This document shows, piece after piece, positions 43,685-57,213 of a stretch of DNA of 64,000 bases (positions are counted from its first letter, which is position 1; each line of letters begins with the position of its first letter). The notes under the pieces are model-generated. The model made no database searches. It had not been told where the DNA came from and saw only the letters and a program-made list of their open reading frames with translations. Where the stretch lies: assembly GCA_964345475.1 (NCBI GenBank), contig CAYFQW010000001.1:62001-126000 (forward strand), written 5' to 3'. Source of the DNA: WRIS01 sp964345475. GTDB taxonomy: Bacteria; Actinomycetota; Coriobacteriia; Coriobacteriales; Eggerthellaceae. The position numbers and the translations under genes are program-made.

Positions 43685-45130
43685 CTAATCTTGCGGAAGG
43701 AAAGCTTTCTTCTGCATAGATTTCGGTATCTCAACCGGATAGTCTCCCGAAAAGCATGCATCGCAAAAACCTTGATGCTCAATATTAGGAAGCGATGCGT
43801 TTAGACCTTCAAGTGAAATGAAGGCTAAAGAATCTGCATCAATATGCTCAGTTATCTCTTGAAGACTCATTCGCGCGGAAATTAACTGCTCTTGCTTTCC
43901 CGTATCGATGCCGTAAAAGCAAGGCCAAGGAACCTCGGGGGACACAATGCGCATATGAACTTCAGCAGCACCAGCATCACGCAACATTTTTACGAGCTGT
44001 TTAGATGTGTTACCTCGAACAATACTGTCGTCAACCACGATAAGACGCCTCCCCCTTATCACCGAAGGTAGGGGGTTGAGCTTAATGCGGATACCAAGAT
44101 TCCGCATAGCCTGTGTCGGCTGGATAAAAGTCCGTCCGACATAGCGGTTTTTTACAATACCGTCTTCATACGGGATGCCGCTTTCGGCCGCATAGCCCAT
44201 AGCTGAAGGAACTCCGCTGTCGGGCACGCCTAAAACAAGATCTGCCTCTACAGGCGCCTCTTGTGCAAGAATGCGGCCCATATTTCGCCGAGCCTGATAC
44301 ACACTTTGTCCATCGATGACCGAATCGGGGCGTGCGAAGTACACGTACTCAAAAATACACGCAGCGCGCTCTTGCGCAGGGAGGGCAGCTTCTGAATAAA
44401 AGCCGTCTTTATTAAAACGCACAATTTCACCCGGTTCGACATCTCGCACATACCGAGCGCCCACGATGTCAAGCCCGCAGGTCTCGCTCGATACGACCCA
44501 ACCACGTTCGTCGGGAAGCTCACCGATGCACAAAGGCCGAATACCGTGAGGATCTCGGAATGCGTATAAGGAATCTGGACTTGCCAACACCATGGCATAA
44601 GCCCCCTCTAGTTCTTCCATCATACGGCGGATCCCCTCACGCAGATGATGAGTCTCCCTTGTTACAGCTCCGATAGTCTTCGCGGCCACCTCACTATCAG
44701 CCAAAGAACGAAATTGTATTCCTCGGTCTATCAAACGGGCACGGACTTCATTAGTGTTTATAAGAGCGCCATTATGTGCAAGGGCGATGAGCGTTTCATC
44801 AATCGTTGATATGTGCGGCTGGGCGGCCTCCCAGGAAGCGCCATCGCCTGCAGCCGAATAGCGACAATGGCCAACTGCTACATAACCGTCTAGGGCGGCC
44901 AGGCTCGCATCGTTGAACACCTGCGTCACCAGCCCCAGATCTTTCGATACCATTATTGTCTCGCCGTCGCCTACCGCTATTCCGGCACTTTCTTGCCCCC
45001 GATGCTGTAAGGCCTGAAGACCGAAACCCGTCATACGTGCGACATCTTCGCCTGGTGCATAAACGCCAAAGACGGCACAGGCTTCTTCGAGGTGTTCTTG
45101 TGTTTCTTCCGCAAAATCAGATCTGCTCAT
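43685..45130 (-). CDS. purF: Amidophosphoribosyltransferase
   Basis: First committed step of purine synthesis, transferring the glutamine amide to PRPP. It has 481 residues. A 17-residue propeptide precedes Cys18 (EEACAVFGVYA), as in the Fe-S-containing Bacillus type whose propeptide is cleaved. The glutaminase domain has RYSAAGDGA and HNGALINT. The PRTase loop is VVDDSIVRGNTSKQL. Cysteines in ERAACIFEYVYF and near the C-terminus may hold the Fe-S cluster. Its ATG overlaps the sortase stop codon by 4 bases. Confidence 0.97.
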   Translation of the reverse strand: MSRSDFAEETQEHLEEACAVFGVYAPGEDVARMTGFGLQALQHRGQESAGIAVGDGETIMVSKDLGLVTQVFNDASLAALDGYVAVGHCRYSAAGDGASWEAAQPHISTIDETLIALAHNGALINTNEVRARLIDRGIQFRSLADSEVAAKTIGAVTRETHHLREGIRRMMEELEGAYAMVLASPDSLYAFRDPHGIRPLCIGELPDERGWVVSSETCGLDIVGARYVRDVEPGEIVRFNKDGFYSEAALPAQERAACIFEYVYFARPDSVIDGQSVYQARRNMGRILAQEAPVEADLVLGVPDSGVPSAMGYAAESGIPYEDGIVKNRYVGRTFIQPTQAMRNLGIRIKLNPLPSVIRGRRLIVVDDSIVRGNTSKQLVKMLRDAGAAEVHMRIVSPEVPWPCFYGIDTGKQEQLISARMSLQEITEHIDADSLAFISLEGLNASLPNIEHQGFCDACFSGDYPVEIPKSMQKKAFLPQD

Positions 45131-46110
45131 GCAAGCTCCTTAGAGGCTTCCCCTACGGTATCAATGTCCTCGGGGTTTATAAAGGCTCCGTCTGCGCTAT
45201 CGTCCGTATCCGCAAACAATACGCTGTCTGCCACATACGCAAATAGAACAGCTCGGCCGTCCGATATCACATAACTACAAGTAGAAAGTGTAAAGATTTT
45301 TCCCATTTCAGCGGGATCTGGAATATCTTCCGGAGCCCGCACCTCGCTCCGTCCCAGCTTATCTTTAATATACTGCTGCATATCCTCGTCGCTGGAAAAA
45401 GAGGTTTGTGCCAAGGGGTCATCCCCCGAAGTAACAATTATTGAAAACGTATTGAGAAGATAATTTCCTCGGGGTGTAAGAATGTATACGATACGGTGTT
45501 CGTCAAACTCCTCTTGCTCCCGAAGGTAATCGATACTTTCAAACATCGAACCATCGAGCATGTTATGCCCATATATGACATTGTTCGCATTTGAAAAATC
45601 GGGAGAGTTGTTCATATCTAGAAAAATAGCTCCACCACTGGGATACGACTGCTCGCCAAAAAAATCTGTCTTAAGGTATTTTTCATTATTCCCTGTTTGT
45701 ACAATCGGGTAATTTATATTGGTGCCGGGAACATATATCCAGCCGACCGTATCAGGATTCACTGCTAACAGCGCATTCCAATCGACCCGAATATCGGCCA
45801 AGGAAGATTGTTCGATATCGACGGGCGTATCAAGAGCCTCAAGGGCAATATCTTCGTACGCTTTGTTCAGGGAATAATACCCGTAACCAATGTAGGCTAA
45901 GACGGAGAGAGAGGCCAGGAAGACTATGAGCGCTAACCAGAAAATAACGCGCCACACTCTGCCTTTTTTTTTCTGTGACCTCTTTTCCTGCAAATGAGCA
46001 GGTGCTGTGCTCTTGGGATCAAGGGGCGTGTAGGCCCCTGTAGATCCAGAATATGTCGGAAACCCCTCCTTATCATAAGGGGGTTTAGAGTATTGTCGAC
46101 GGGCAGACAT
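45127..46110 (-). CDS. Class B-type sortase
   Basis: Membrane transpeptidase that anchors surface proteins to the cell wall. It has 327 residues: a cytosolic basic N-terminus of about 50 residues, one membrane helix (about 52-76) and the sortase barrel. The catalytic residues are His182 (NNVIYGHNM), Cys278 (TLSTCSY) and Arg286 (DGRAVLF). The 4-base overlap with purF makes it the first gene of the purine operon, an odd setting. No LPXTG- or NPQTN-type substrate is encoded in the window. Confidence 0.9.
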   Translation of the reverse strand: MSARRQYSKPPYDKEGFPTYSGSTGAYTPLDPKSTAPAHLQEKRSQKKKGRVWRVIFWLALIVFLASLSVLAYIGYGYYSLNKAYEDIALEALDTPVDIEQSSLADIRVDWNALLAVNPDTVGWIYVPGTNINYPIVQTGNNEKYLKTDFFGEQSYPSGGAIFLDMNNSPDFSNANNVIYGHNMLDGSMFESIDYLREQEEFDEHRIVYILTPRGNYLLNTFSIIVTSGDDPLAQTSFSSDEDMQQYIKDKLGRSEVRAPEDIPDPAEMGKIFTLSTCSYVISDGRAVLFAYVADSVLFADTDDSADGAFINPEDIDTVGEASKELA

Positions 46111-46195
46111 AAAACCTCGATTTAGTCAGTGACGGAAGCTAGCTCTCAGGCATCTAAGCTGCAAACCCTCTTCTTTATTGGCATGACTCTACCCA

Positions 46196-46226
46196 TAATA
46201 ACAAAACGTCCCCATATGGAGACGTT
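46196..46226 (-). terminator. Terminator after the 38-residue peptide gene
   Basis: On the minus strand AACGTCTCC (46218-46226) pairs with GGGGACGTT (46205-46213) over a 4-base ATAT loop and is followed by TTGTTATT. It separates the small gene from the sortase-purine operon. Confidence 0.65.
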
Positions 46227-46281
46227 GTATCAAGTATAGGTACGCAATATTCACGCCTTTTGCGTCAAAGAAAACTGCTTA

Positions 46282-46398
46282 CTACTTTTTCATTTCATCA
46301 AGAAAGCCTTTTACGATAAGTGCAACAATAACCAACACGACCAAAGCTACAACAACCCATATAACTTTCATCGGTATAAAAAATGTAAATAACTCCAT
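46282..46398 (-). CDS. Small single-span membrane protein, 38 residues
   Basis: An ATG at 46398 is preceded by AAAAGGGGC at suitable spacing. The product begins MELFTFFIPMKVIWVVV and has one membrane helix (about 11-30) flanked by a short N-terminus and a charged tail ending FLDEMKK. It has its own promoter (46466-46494) and terminator (46196-46226). The family is not recognised; membrane peptides of this size often bind to and modulate larger membrane proteins. Confidence 0.7.
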   Translation of the reverse strand: MELFTFFIPMKVIWVVVALVVLVIVALIVKGFLDEMKK

Positions 46399-46465
46399 GC
46401 TAGCCCCTTTTGCTCGAATCTCTTCTTCAGAAATTCTCTTACACTGCGTATTTCTTACCCGAGTT

Positions 46466-46494
46466 ATAGTAACCTTGTAAAGGCTTTAGCGCAA
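46466..46494 (-). promoter_or_regulatory. Promoter of the small membrane protein gene
   Basis: Minus-strand -35 TTGCGC (46489-46494), 17-base spacer and -10 TACTAT (46466-46471). It lies about 68 bases upstream of the small gene and after the end of glmM. Confidence 0.55.
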
Positions 46495-46606
46495 GCGCCT
46501 CCCTAAGCTGGTGTTGACTAACCGTAACACTCACAGCCATATGTCGCACGTATTCACCTCACCAAAGATACTTCGGGTAACATATGTACCTTTGATGCAG
46601 ACTTGC

Positions 46607-47944
46607 TTAGGCGCTCTCGCCCCTCATGACCGAAGCAAGCATCTCGGCATACTCGTGCGCTTCTTTTTCTTGCTCAGCCTCAACCATAACACGAACGAGA
46701 GGTTCAGTACCGCTCGGTCGAACAAGAACTCTCCCTGAATCCCCCAAAATCCCTTCTACCTCAGCTATAGCCGCCTTCACTGCCTCGTTTTGGAGAATAG
46801 TTTTTTTATCAACATCCCGCACATTGATAAGGGCTTGCGGAAAACGAGTCATTATCCCTACAAGCTCTTCAAGACTTTTGCCATTGCGCTTAAGGGCAGC
46901 GAGGAAATGACAAGCAACGAGCAGTCCGTCCCCTGTTGTATTGTGATCAAGGAGAATGATATGGCCGCTTTGCTCCCCTCCGATAACGAAACCGCTGCGA
47001 AGCATTTCTTCGAGTACATACCTATCGCCCACCTGGGTTTGCACAACATCTATCCCTGCATCGCGCATAGCATGTATGAATCCTAAGTTGCACATAATAG
47101 TGCTTACCGCCGTGTCGTAGGCAAGCAATCCTCTTTCTTTAAGATCAACCGCGAGCACCGCTTCAATCATATCCCCGTCAATTTCGCTTCCCCGAGGATC
47201 GACCATCATCACACGGTCAGCATCACCATCATGAGCTATGCCAACATCAGCCCCCTGTGCTGCCATGAGATCTTTCAAAGGTTCAAGATGAGTTGAACCG
47301 CAGTCAACATTAATATCAGAGCCATTAAAGTCTTCGTTTATTTCAACTACTTGGGCACCAAGTCTTCGTAAGACCTCCGATGAAGTAAGGGCGGCAGCCC
47401 CATGCCCCACATCGAGGGCTACACGAAGGCCCGACAAGTCAAAGCCTTGCGATTTGATCGAGTCGACAACATATTGGATATAGATTTCAGGGGCGTTGTC
47501 TATGGTAAGAGATACCCCCACCCCTGCACCACTCGGCAGTTTATCTGGTGAAGTTCCGCCGCTCAGTATGAACTCTTCTATCTTCAATTCAAGACTATCG
47601 GAAGATTTGAATCCTTTATTATCAAAAAACTTAATGCCGTTGTATTCAGGACTGTTGTGAGAGGCAGAGATAACGATACCGCCGTCAGCAATAAGCTCCC
47701 TGGTAAGTAAGGCAACGGCAGGCGTTGGAATAATTCCAGCAAGCAGAACAGTTCCGCCTTTGCTCATTACTCCAGCCGCAAGAGCAGATTCGAGCATATC
47801 GCCTGACACACGCGTATCCTTACCGACAACGATAGTGTGACCAAGGAACTCTACTGCCGCCTGCCCCAAGCGAAACGCCGTTTCGCAATCTAGCTCCGTA
47901 TTGGCTATGCCCCGCACTCCGTCGGTTCCAAATAACTCGCCCAC
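46607..47944 (-). CDS. glmM: Phosphoglucosamine mutase
   Basis: Interconverts glucosamine 6- and 1-phosphate for peptidoglycan precursors. It has 445 residues. The phosphoserine is Ser95 in VISASHNSPEYNG, the metal loop is DGDADR (about 239) and the sugar loop GEQSGHI is near 320. The C-terminal phosphate-binding loop is RPSGTEPLVRVM. It starts 3 bases after the end of hisE. Confidence 0.97.
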   Translation of the reverse strand: MGELFGTDGVRGIANTELDCETAFRLGQAAVEFLGHTIVVGKDTRVSGDMLESALAAGVMSKGGTVLLAGIIPTPAVALLTRELIADGGIVISASHNSPEYNGIKFFDNKGFKSSDSLELKIEEFILSGGTSPDKLPSGAGVGVSLTIDNAPEIYIQYVVDSIKSQGFDLSGLRVALDVGHGAAALTSSEVLRRLGAQVVEINEDFNGSDINVDCGSTHLEPLKDLMAAQGADVGIAHDGDADRVMMVDPRGSEIDGDMIEAVLAVDLKERGLLAYDTAVSTIMCNLGFIHAMRDAGIDVVQTQVGDRYVLEEMLRSGFVIGGEQSGHIILLDHNTTGDGLLVACHFLAALKRNGKSLEELVGIMTRFPQALINVRDVDKKTILQNEAVKAAIAEVEGILGDSGRVLVRPSGTEPLVRVMVEAEQEKEAHEYAEMLASVMRGESA

Positions 47945-47947
47945 GAT

Positions 47948-48460
47948 TTAGACCTCTCTCTTAATATGCTCTTCGTGCAACAAGACTGCACCTTCGGGCC
48001 TTTCAGTATCAGTCATACGAGAATTCAGCTCTGCCGCAAGCTCTTCCAGCCCGATGTGATACCGCTCCAAGACAACCAAGAGATGATATAGTACATCAGC
48101 TGCCTCATAGCGCAAGTGATCTATGGCTTCATCATAGTCTGGCGCTTCGGCTCCCCGCCGATCTGCTTCCTTGAGCTTTGCAAGCTCTTCCTTGTCAGGT
48201 ACGGCAGGCTTTGTTTGCTCGAAGCCAGGCCCCGATACAAGTTCAATCATAGACACCTGTTTTGCTGCAAGAACAAGCTCCCCAGCTTCCTCCACCACTT
48301 TTTTGAGAAGACTGTCCTCACTGCCCTGGAGCAGATCTTTGGTGTAACTTTTCCCGGCACAGTTCCTTCGAGATGCAATGGTTGCAGCCAAGGCCTCAAG
48401 TGTTGCTCCAATTTGAGATTCAGGAATCACTTCGCCTTCGACCTGGTACGTTTTGTTCAT
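47948..48460 (-). CDS. hisE: Phosphoribosyl-ATP diphosphatase with an insertion
   Basis: Hydrolyses phosphoribosyl-ATP in histidine synthesis. The core has SYTKDLLQG, KKVVEEAGELVLAAK (about 53-67) and YEAADVLYHLLVVLERY (about 117-133), which hold the acidic metal ligands of the MazG-like fold. At 170 residues it is much longer than the usual 90-110. A charged insertion of about 40 residues (about 70-112) separates the two helical parts. It is coupled with glmM, an unusual partner. Confidence 0.88.
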   Translation of the reverse strand: MNKTYQVEGEVIPESQIGATLEALAATIASRRNCAGKSYTKDLLQGSEDSLLKKVVEEAGELVLAAKQVSMIELVSGPGFEQTKPAVPDKEELAKLKEADRRGAEAPDYDEAIDHLRYEAADVLYHLLVVLERYHIGLEELAAELNSRMTDTERPEGAVLLHEEHIKREV

Positions 48461-48480
48461 GTGTAGATACCTCTTGTATC

Positions 48481-48508
48481 GGAGAAGGACGCCGAAGCGT
48501 CCTTCTCC
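48481..48508 (-). terminator. UUCG-capped hairpin after rpoC
   Basis: A perfect 12-bp stem (48481-48492 with 48497-48508) has the extra-stable TTCG loop on the minus strand. It lies 17 bases after the rpoC stop codon and before hisE. No U tract follows (GATACAAG), so it may be a stability or processing element and not a simple terminator. Confidence 0.6.
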
Positions 48509-48524
48509 TGTCTATCTTGACTTC

Positions 48525-51500
48525 TTATTCCTCATCATCGTTTTCATCAGGTTCTTTGTCCTCATCCTGAGTGATACCGAACCCTGATGCGCCTACCGAG
48601 CCGAGCAAGGCGTCCAGCTCTTCCAGGTTGCGCTGATACGAACGCGGAGGCAGGGCTTCTCCGAGCATGTCCTCGCCTTCAGTGTTGAAGGTGGCAGGCT
48701 TATCCCCGCCTATAAGAATGGTGTCGTCAGGAGAGAAGACCATATCGAGCAATTGGCTCATATCGTCACCGGCGCTTGTGTAATCATCTTCGATAACATG
48801 AAGCAAAGAGCGCTCCTCAAGGCCACTCTTCAGTTCTTCGATAGCCTTGACTCCTATTCCTTCGATACGCAGGAGCTCTTCTTCGACTCGTCCTACGAGG
48901 TCAGCAACGGTTTCAATGCCCGCCTCGGAGAACTTGTTAGCCCATCTTTGGGATACACCGAGGTCGTCATATATATATAGGCGGGCCTCTTCATCCGTGA
49001 GGTTATGCAGTCGTTTATTGAGCGCGGAGCCTCCGTAGTACGTGCCGTAGTTTGTTCCCATGCTCAGATACGAGTCACTATCAAGCGACCAATCCTGTGG
49101 CTGGGGTAGCAGCTCTTCGATATTGCGTAGAGCTTCTGGGGCGAATTCAGGAAGCGTGTCGCTCGTTACACGGTTGACCGGGTGCCCCTTGTAAGTAAGT
49201 TCCACATTACGATAACGCGGAAGACCGGTGCCTGCAGGAATGGGTTTGCCTATGATTACATTTTCCTTCAGTCCTGCGAGGTGATCGGTTTTTGCCTCTA
49301 TTGCAGCATCCGTCAAGACCTTTGTGGTCTCTTGGAATGATGCGGCGGACAACCACGAGTCTGTCGCAAGCGAAGCCTTGGTGATACCTAAGAGCAAGGG
49401 CTGGCCTACGGGCGGTTCTTTGCCTTCAAGGATCAGGCTGTTGGCTTCTTTTTCGAACTCGAAACGGTTTACCTGGCGCCCCGGCAAGAGACTTGAATCG
49501 CCTGCACTGAGCACTGCGACCTTGCGCAGCATTTGACGGGCAATGACTTCGATATGCTTATCATTAATATCAACGCCCTGGCTCACGTACACGCCCTGAA
49601 CCTGGCTGACGATATAGCGAAGCGTGGTGTTAGGATCGGTCAGACGTAACAAATCGTGGGGATTCACTGAACCCTTAGTGAGCTGTTGACCTACCTTCAC
49701 CTGGGACATATCTCCCACACCAGGTATCATTTGCGCACGTGCCGATATAATGTACTCTCGGATATTTCCCTGATCATCGTGGATAGTGAGCGTCTTCGTA
49801 TGCTTGTCACCAGAAATCTGCAGGGTGCCGGCAATTTCTGCCAACACTGCCTGGCCCTTTGGCTTACGTGCTTCAAAAAGCTCTGTTACACGAGGGAGAC
49901 CATGAGTGATATCCTCACCAGCTACACCTCCTGTATGGAAGGTACGCATGGTCAGCTGTGTTCCTGGTTCCCCAATCGATTGAGCTGCGATAATACCTAC
50001 TGCAGTCCCGATGTTCACTGGTCGCGATGTAGCGAGATCCCATCCGTAGCATTTTTGACACACGCCCGTTTCAGCATGACAGGTCATAACCGTACGGATC
50101 TTCACTTCAGTAAGCCCTGCGTCTTCTATAGCCTTTACCTGGCTCATGTCCGTGACACAGTCTCCTGCGGCAACTATGAGTTCTCCCTGGGCATCCACGA
50201 CATCTTCAAGCAGGCAACGCCCGATAAGATTATCATCAAGCGCGCCTTTGTCATCATAGATGGGATACATGACGCCTTCGCTTGTGCCGCAATCAATTTC
50301 ACGTATGATGACATCCTGGGCGACATCAACAAGACGTCTGGTCAAATAGCCAGAGTCGGCAGTACGGAGAGCTGTGTCGGCCAAACCCTTACGAGCACCG
50401 TGTGTTGAGGTAAAGTACTCGAGCACTGAAAGCCCTTCACGGAAGTTCGCTTTTACGGGGCGGTCAATGATCTCACCTTTAGGGTCAGACATAAGACCAC
50501 GCATACCAGCCAGCTGGCGAATTTGCTTGATATTTCCACGCGCGCCCGAGTAAGCCATCATGTAAATTGGATTGAACTTATCGAAGTTCTTCTCCATAGC
50601 TTCGCCAACTTCGTCGTTGGCCTGGTTCCAGATGTCCACAACTTGCTTATGGCGTTCATCGGCGCTCATAAGACCCATTTCGTAATCGTCGTCGATATGG
50701 TCGACCTTCTCGTCGTATTTCGCCAGGATTTCGCCTTTGTTCGGCGGAACGGTAGCGTCATACACCGAGACGGTAACACCTGCTCGTGTTGCGTAATGGA
50801 ATCCAGCGTCTTTCAAGCCATCAAGGACGGCGGGTAATTCAGAGAGCTCATAGCGATTGCAACAATCTTCGACCAACCAACTAATCTCCTTCTTGTTCAT
50901 TTCATAGTTTAAGAAGGGGTAGTCGTCAGGGAGTACTTCATTAAACAGAATACGGCCTACCGTCGTTTCGATACGCTCGCCCGCCTTGTGATCCTCGAAC
51001 TCGTTGCAAGCAGAAGCAACAGACGTGTCTTTAGTGAGACGCACCCATATTTTTGCCTGAAGATCAAGGTCAGCGCGTGCATTGTAGCAGTTCATAGCAT
51101 CATTAAAATCGATAAAGACGCGCCCTTCGCCCGGGAATCCCTCACGAGCCGCTGTAAGGTAATAGAGGCCGATAATCATATCCTGAGTAGGCACGGTCAG
51201 AGGGCGCCCATGAGCTGGTGATTTTATATTGTTCGACGAGAGCATAAGAACACGGGCCTCGGCCTGCGCTTCGTTTGAAAGCGGCACATGGACCGCCATC
51301 TGGTCACCATCGAAATCGGCATTAAACGCAGTGCATACGAGTGGATGCAAGCGAATTGCTTTACCTTCAACAAGGGTGGGTTCAAAAGCTTGGATGCCGA
51401 GGCGATGCAGGGTAGGAGCACGGTTGAGAAGTACAGGGTGCTCGGTAATCACTTCTTCTAAAACATCCCATACGTAGCTTGCGCCACGATCGACTGCACG

Positions 51501-52927
51501 CTTTGCTGCTTTAATGTTAGCTGCGAGCTCTAACTCTACTAGGCGCTTCATTACAAAGGGCTTGAAGAGCTCGAGGGCCATAGAAGAAGGCAGACCACAT
51601 TGATGGAGCTTCAGCTGCGGGCCAACCACAATAACCGAACGGCCGGAGTAGTCCACGCGTTTGCCGAGGAGGTTCTGGCGGAAACGGCCCTGCTTACCCT
51701 TGAGCATGTCAGAAATCGATTTCAGAGGACGGTTACCCGAACCCGTCACCGGACGTCCACGACGCCCATTGTCAAAGAGTGAGTCTACTGCTTCTTGAAG
51801 CATACGTTTTTCATTATTGATAATAATCTCAGGAGCACCGAGATCGAGAAGACGCTGCAAGCGGTTGTTGCGGTTAATAACACGGCGATACAAATCGTTG
51901 AGATCGCTCGTTGCAAAGCGCCCGCCGTCAAGCTGGACCATAGGGCGCAGGTCGGGAGGAATTACTGGAATGACATCGAGAATCATATCGGCAGGATCGT
52001 TGCCGCTTTTCAAAAAAGCATCTACGACCTTGAGGCGCTTAATCGCCTTTGCTCTTTTTTGGCCCTTTCCGGTCTCAATAACTTCGCGCAGATCGTCACT
52101 TACTTCTTCAAGGTTGATGTTCGTAAGAAGGTCGCGCACCGATTCGGCACCCATGCCCCCCTTGAAATATTCACCGTAATTCAAACGCATTTCACGATAG
52201 AGACTCTCATCGGGAATAAGCTGCTTGGGCTCAATTTTCAGGAAGGTCTCGAGAGCATCGTTGCGAAGGGCTTTGCGCTCTGCAAACTCCTCAAAAATAT
52301 CGGCGACCTCTTCTTCAACCTCTTCAGGAGTCAAGCGCTCGTCTTCGTCTACCTCATCGACAAACTCGTCTTCCTCGGGCTGGTATTCGGATGAAAGCTT
52401 GCGAGTTGACTCCACAAGGCGATCGCGCTCAGCCTCCAACTCTTCCAAGTCGGCCACAAGTTCGTCACGAAGCTCCTCAGCATCAGCCTCTCGAGCCTCT
52501 TTATCAACGCTGGTAACAATCGAGGAGGCAAAGTAGAGAACTTTCTCCAGCTCTTTCGGGGCAATATCGAGAAGGTAGCCTAGGCGTGAGGGCGATCCCT
52601 TGAAATACCAGATATGTGATACGGGAGCAGCAAGCTCAATATGTCCCATACGATCACGGCGAACTTTCGACCGTGTCACTTCTACACCGCATCGCTCGCA
52701 TACGATACCCTTGAAACGCACACGCTTATATTTTCCGCAGGCACATTCCCAATCTTTCGTTGGCCCAAATATCTTTTCACAAAATAGGCCATCTTTTTCG
52801 GGCTTTAAGGTTCGATAGTTTATGGTCTCCGGCTTCTTGACCTCACCACGAGACCAACTGCGTACATCTTCAGCACTGGCGAGAGAAATGCGCAAGGCAT
52901 CAAAATTGTTTACATCAAATTCTGCCA

Positions 52928-52928
<1 letters not shown>
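48525..52928 (-). CDS. rpoC: DNA-directed RNA polymerase subunit beta'
   Basis: Largest catalytic subunit of RNA polymerase, 1467 residues. The N-terminal zinc site has CACGKYKRVRFKGIVCERCG (about 61-80), the active-site magnesium loop is NADFDGDQMAVH (about 538-549) and the second zinc site spans CxTSEG to CHAETGVCQKCYGWD. The N-terminal region has an acidic insertion (about 130-240). The C-terminus ends in a run of Asp and Glu. Its ATG overlaps the rpoB stop codon by one base (TAATG). Confidence 0.98.
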
Positions 52929-56539
<3,611 letters not shown>

Positions 56540-56950
56540 GGGGGTCTCCTCCTTCGTGAGAATGCGCAATTTAGCGAAAAAGTCGCAATTCCTTAAACTA
56601 ATACATACACAAGAACAAGGCAAGAAAAAGTTTTACATTCTGTGTAATTTTTCTGTTTTATAATGCTTCACCTGCGGAAACTAAATAATGGTTTTTCGGC
56701 AGAGGGTAAGAATGCGATGAAAAAGTGTACTGAATGTGTCTTCCCAGTACATCAAGTTTACGCCCTTTACCGAGGTGCGTTTTCAAGTCCAATATGAGAT
56801 ATACGCCAAACAGCCTGAGCCGGTGCTTACACGGAGGAACCCTACGTATTCCTCCCGCGCTTCCTTGGCTCACTTCGCCGCTGTTACCTTCTCGAAATGA
56901 ATCACACAAGAGATACACGCCCACGACATATGGTCTGCAACATCGTACTT
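56540..56950. other. Upstream region of rpoB
   Basis: No protein gene is supported here. On the minus strand a T-rich stretch precedes the rpoB start, with possible -10 elements but no clear -35. On the plus strand a consensus TATAAT lies at about 56660 without a good -35. A perfect 7-bp hairpin (56833-56839 with 56849-56855) lies in the middle. A long rpoB leader is likely. I checked for RNase P RNA and tmRNA signatures and did not see them. Confidence 0.4.
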
Positions 56951-56956
56951 TATACT

Positions 56957-57099
56957 ACGAGATAGCAAACGAAGCATTATCCCCTCCTTCAGTTTGCACT
57001 GCTTTCATCCCTTACTAAAGCAGTGACGATGCACATAGCATCGTAATCCCCTCCTTGTAGGCCCGGTGGAGCTTCCCTTCTCCCCGGGCCGCTTTTTTT
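56957..57099 (+). ncRNA. Candidate C-rich small RNA with two anti-Shine-Dalgarno motifs
   Basis: The plus strand shows TCCCCTCCTT at 56980-56989 and an identical copy at 57047-57056. Between them are two perfect hairpins (56997-57005 with 57017-57025; 57026-57032 with 57038-57044), and a strong terminator follows. Both C-rich motifs fall in unpaired stretches, the layout of C-rich small RNAs that bind ribosome-binding sites in Firmicutes. A -10 TATACT at 56951-56956 could start a transcript of about 140 bases; the -35 is poor. The alternative is that the minus strand carries two ribosome-binding sites for tiny frames of 8 and 35 codons. Confidence 0.45.
57060..57099 (+). terminator. Strong plus-strand intrinsic terminator
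   Basis: GGCCCGG (57060-57066) pairs with CCGGGCC (57084-57090), with a further GGAG/CTCC stem inside, followed by GC and seven T (57093-57099). No plus-strand protein gene lies upstream for tens of kilobases, so a plus-strand RNA must be its client. In the minus direction no U tract follows. Confidence 0.85.
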
Positions 57100-57213
57100 A
57101 GTTTTGGAAAACTCATCATCCCGTATGGCCACATGCTTGCACGTACGGGCTATCCGTTTTAAACATCACCAAACCTATGCATCGCAGAAAGCCCCATCCT
57201 GAGAACCTCGTCT

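Noticed and set aside
49686..50408. 240-codon plus-strand open frame inside rpoC
   Set aside because: Antisense shadow of a conserved rpoC region.
56540..57213. RNase P RNA, tmRNA or 6S RNA in the rpoB upstream gap
   Set aside because: None of the conserved core sequences of these RNAs could be found on either strand.
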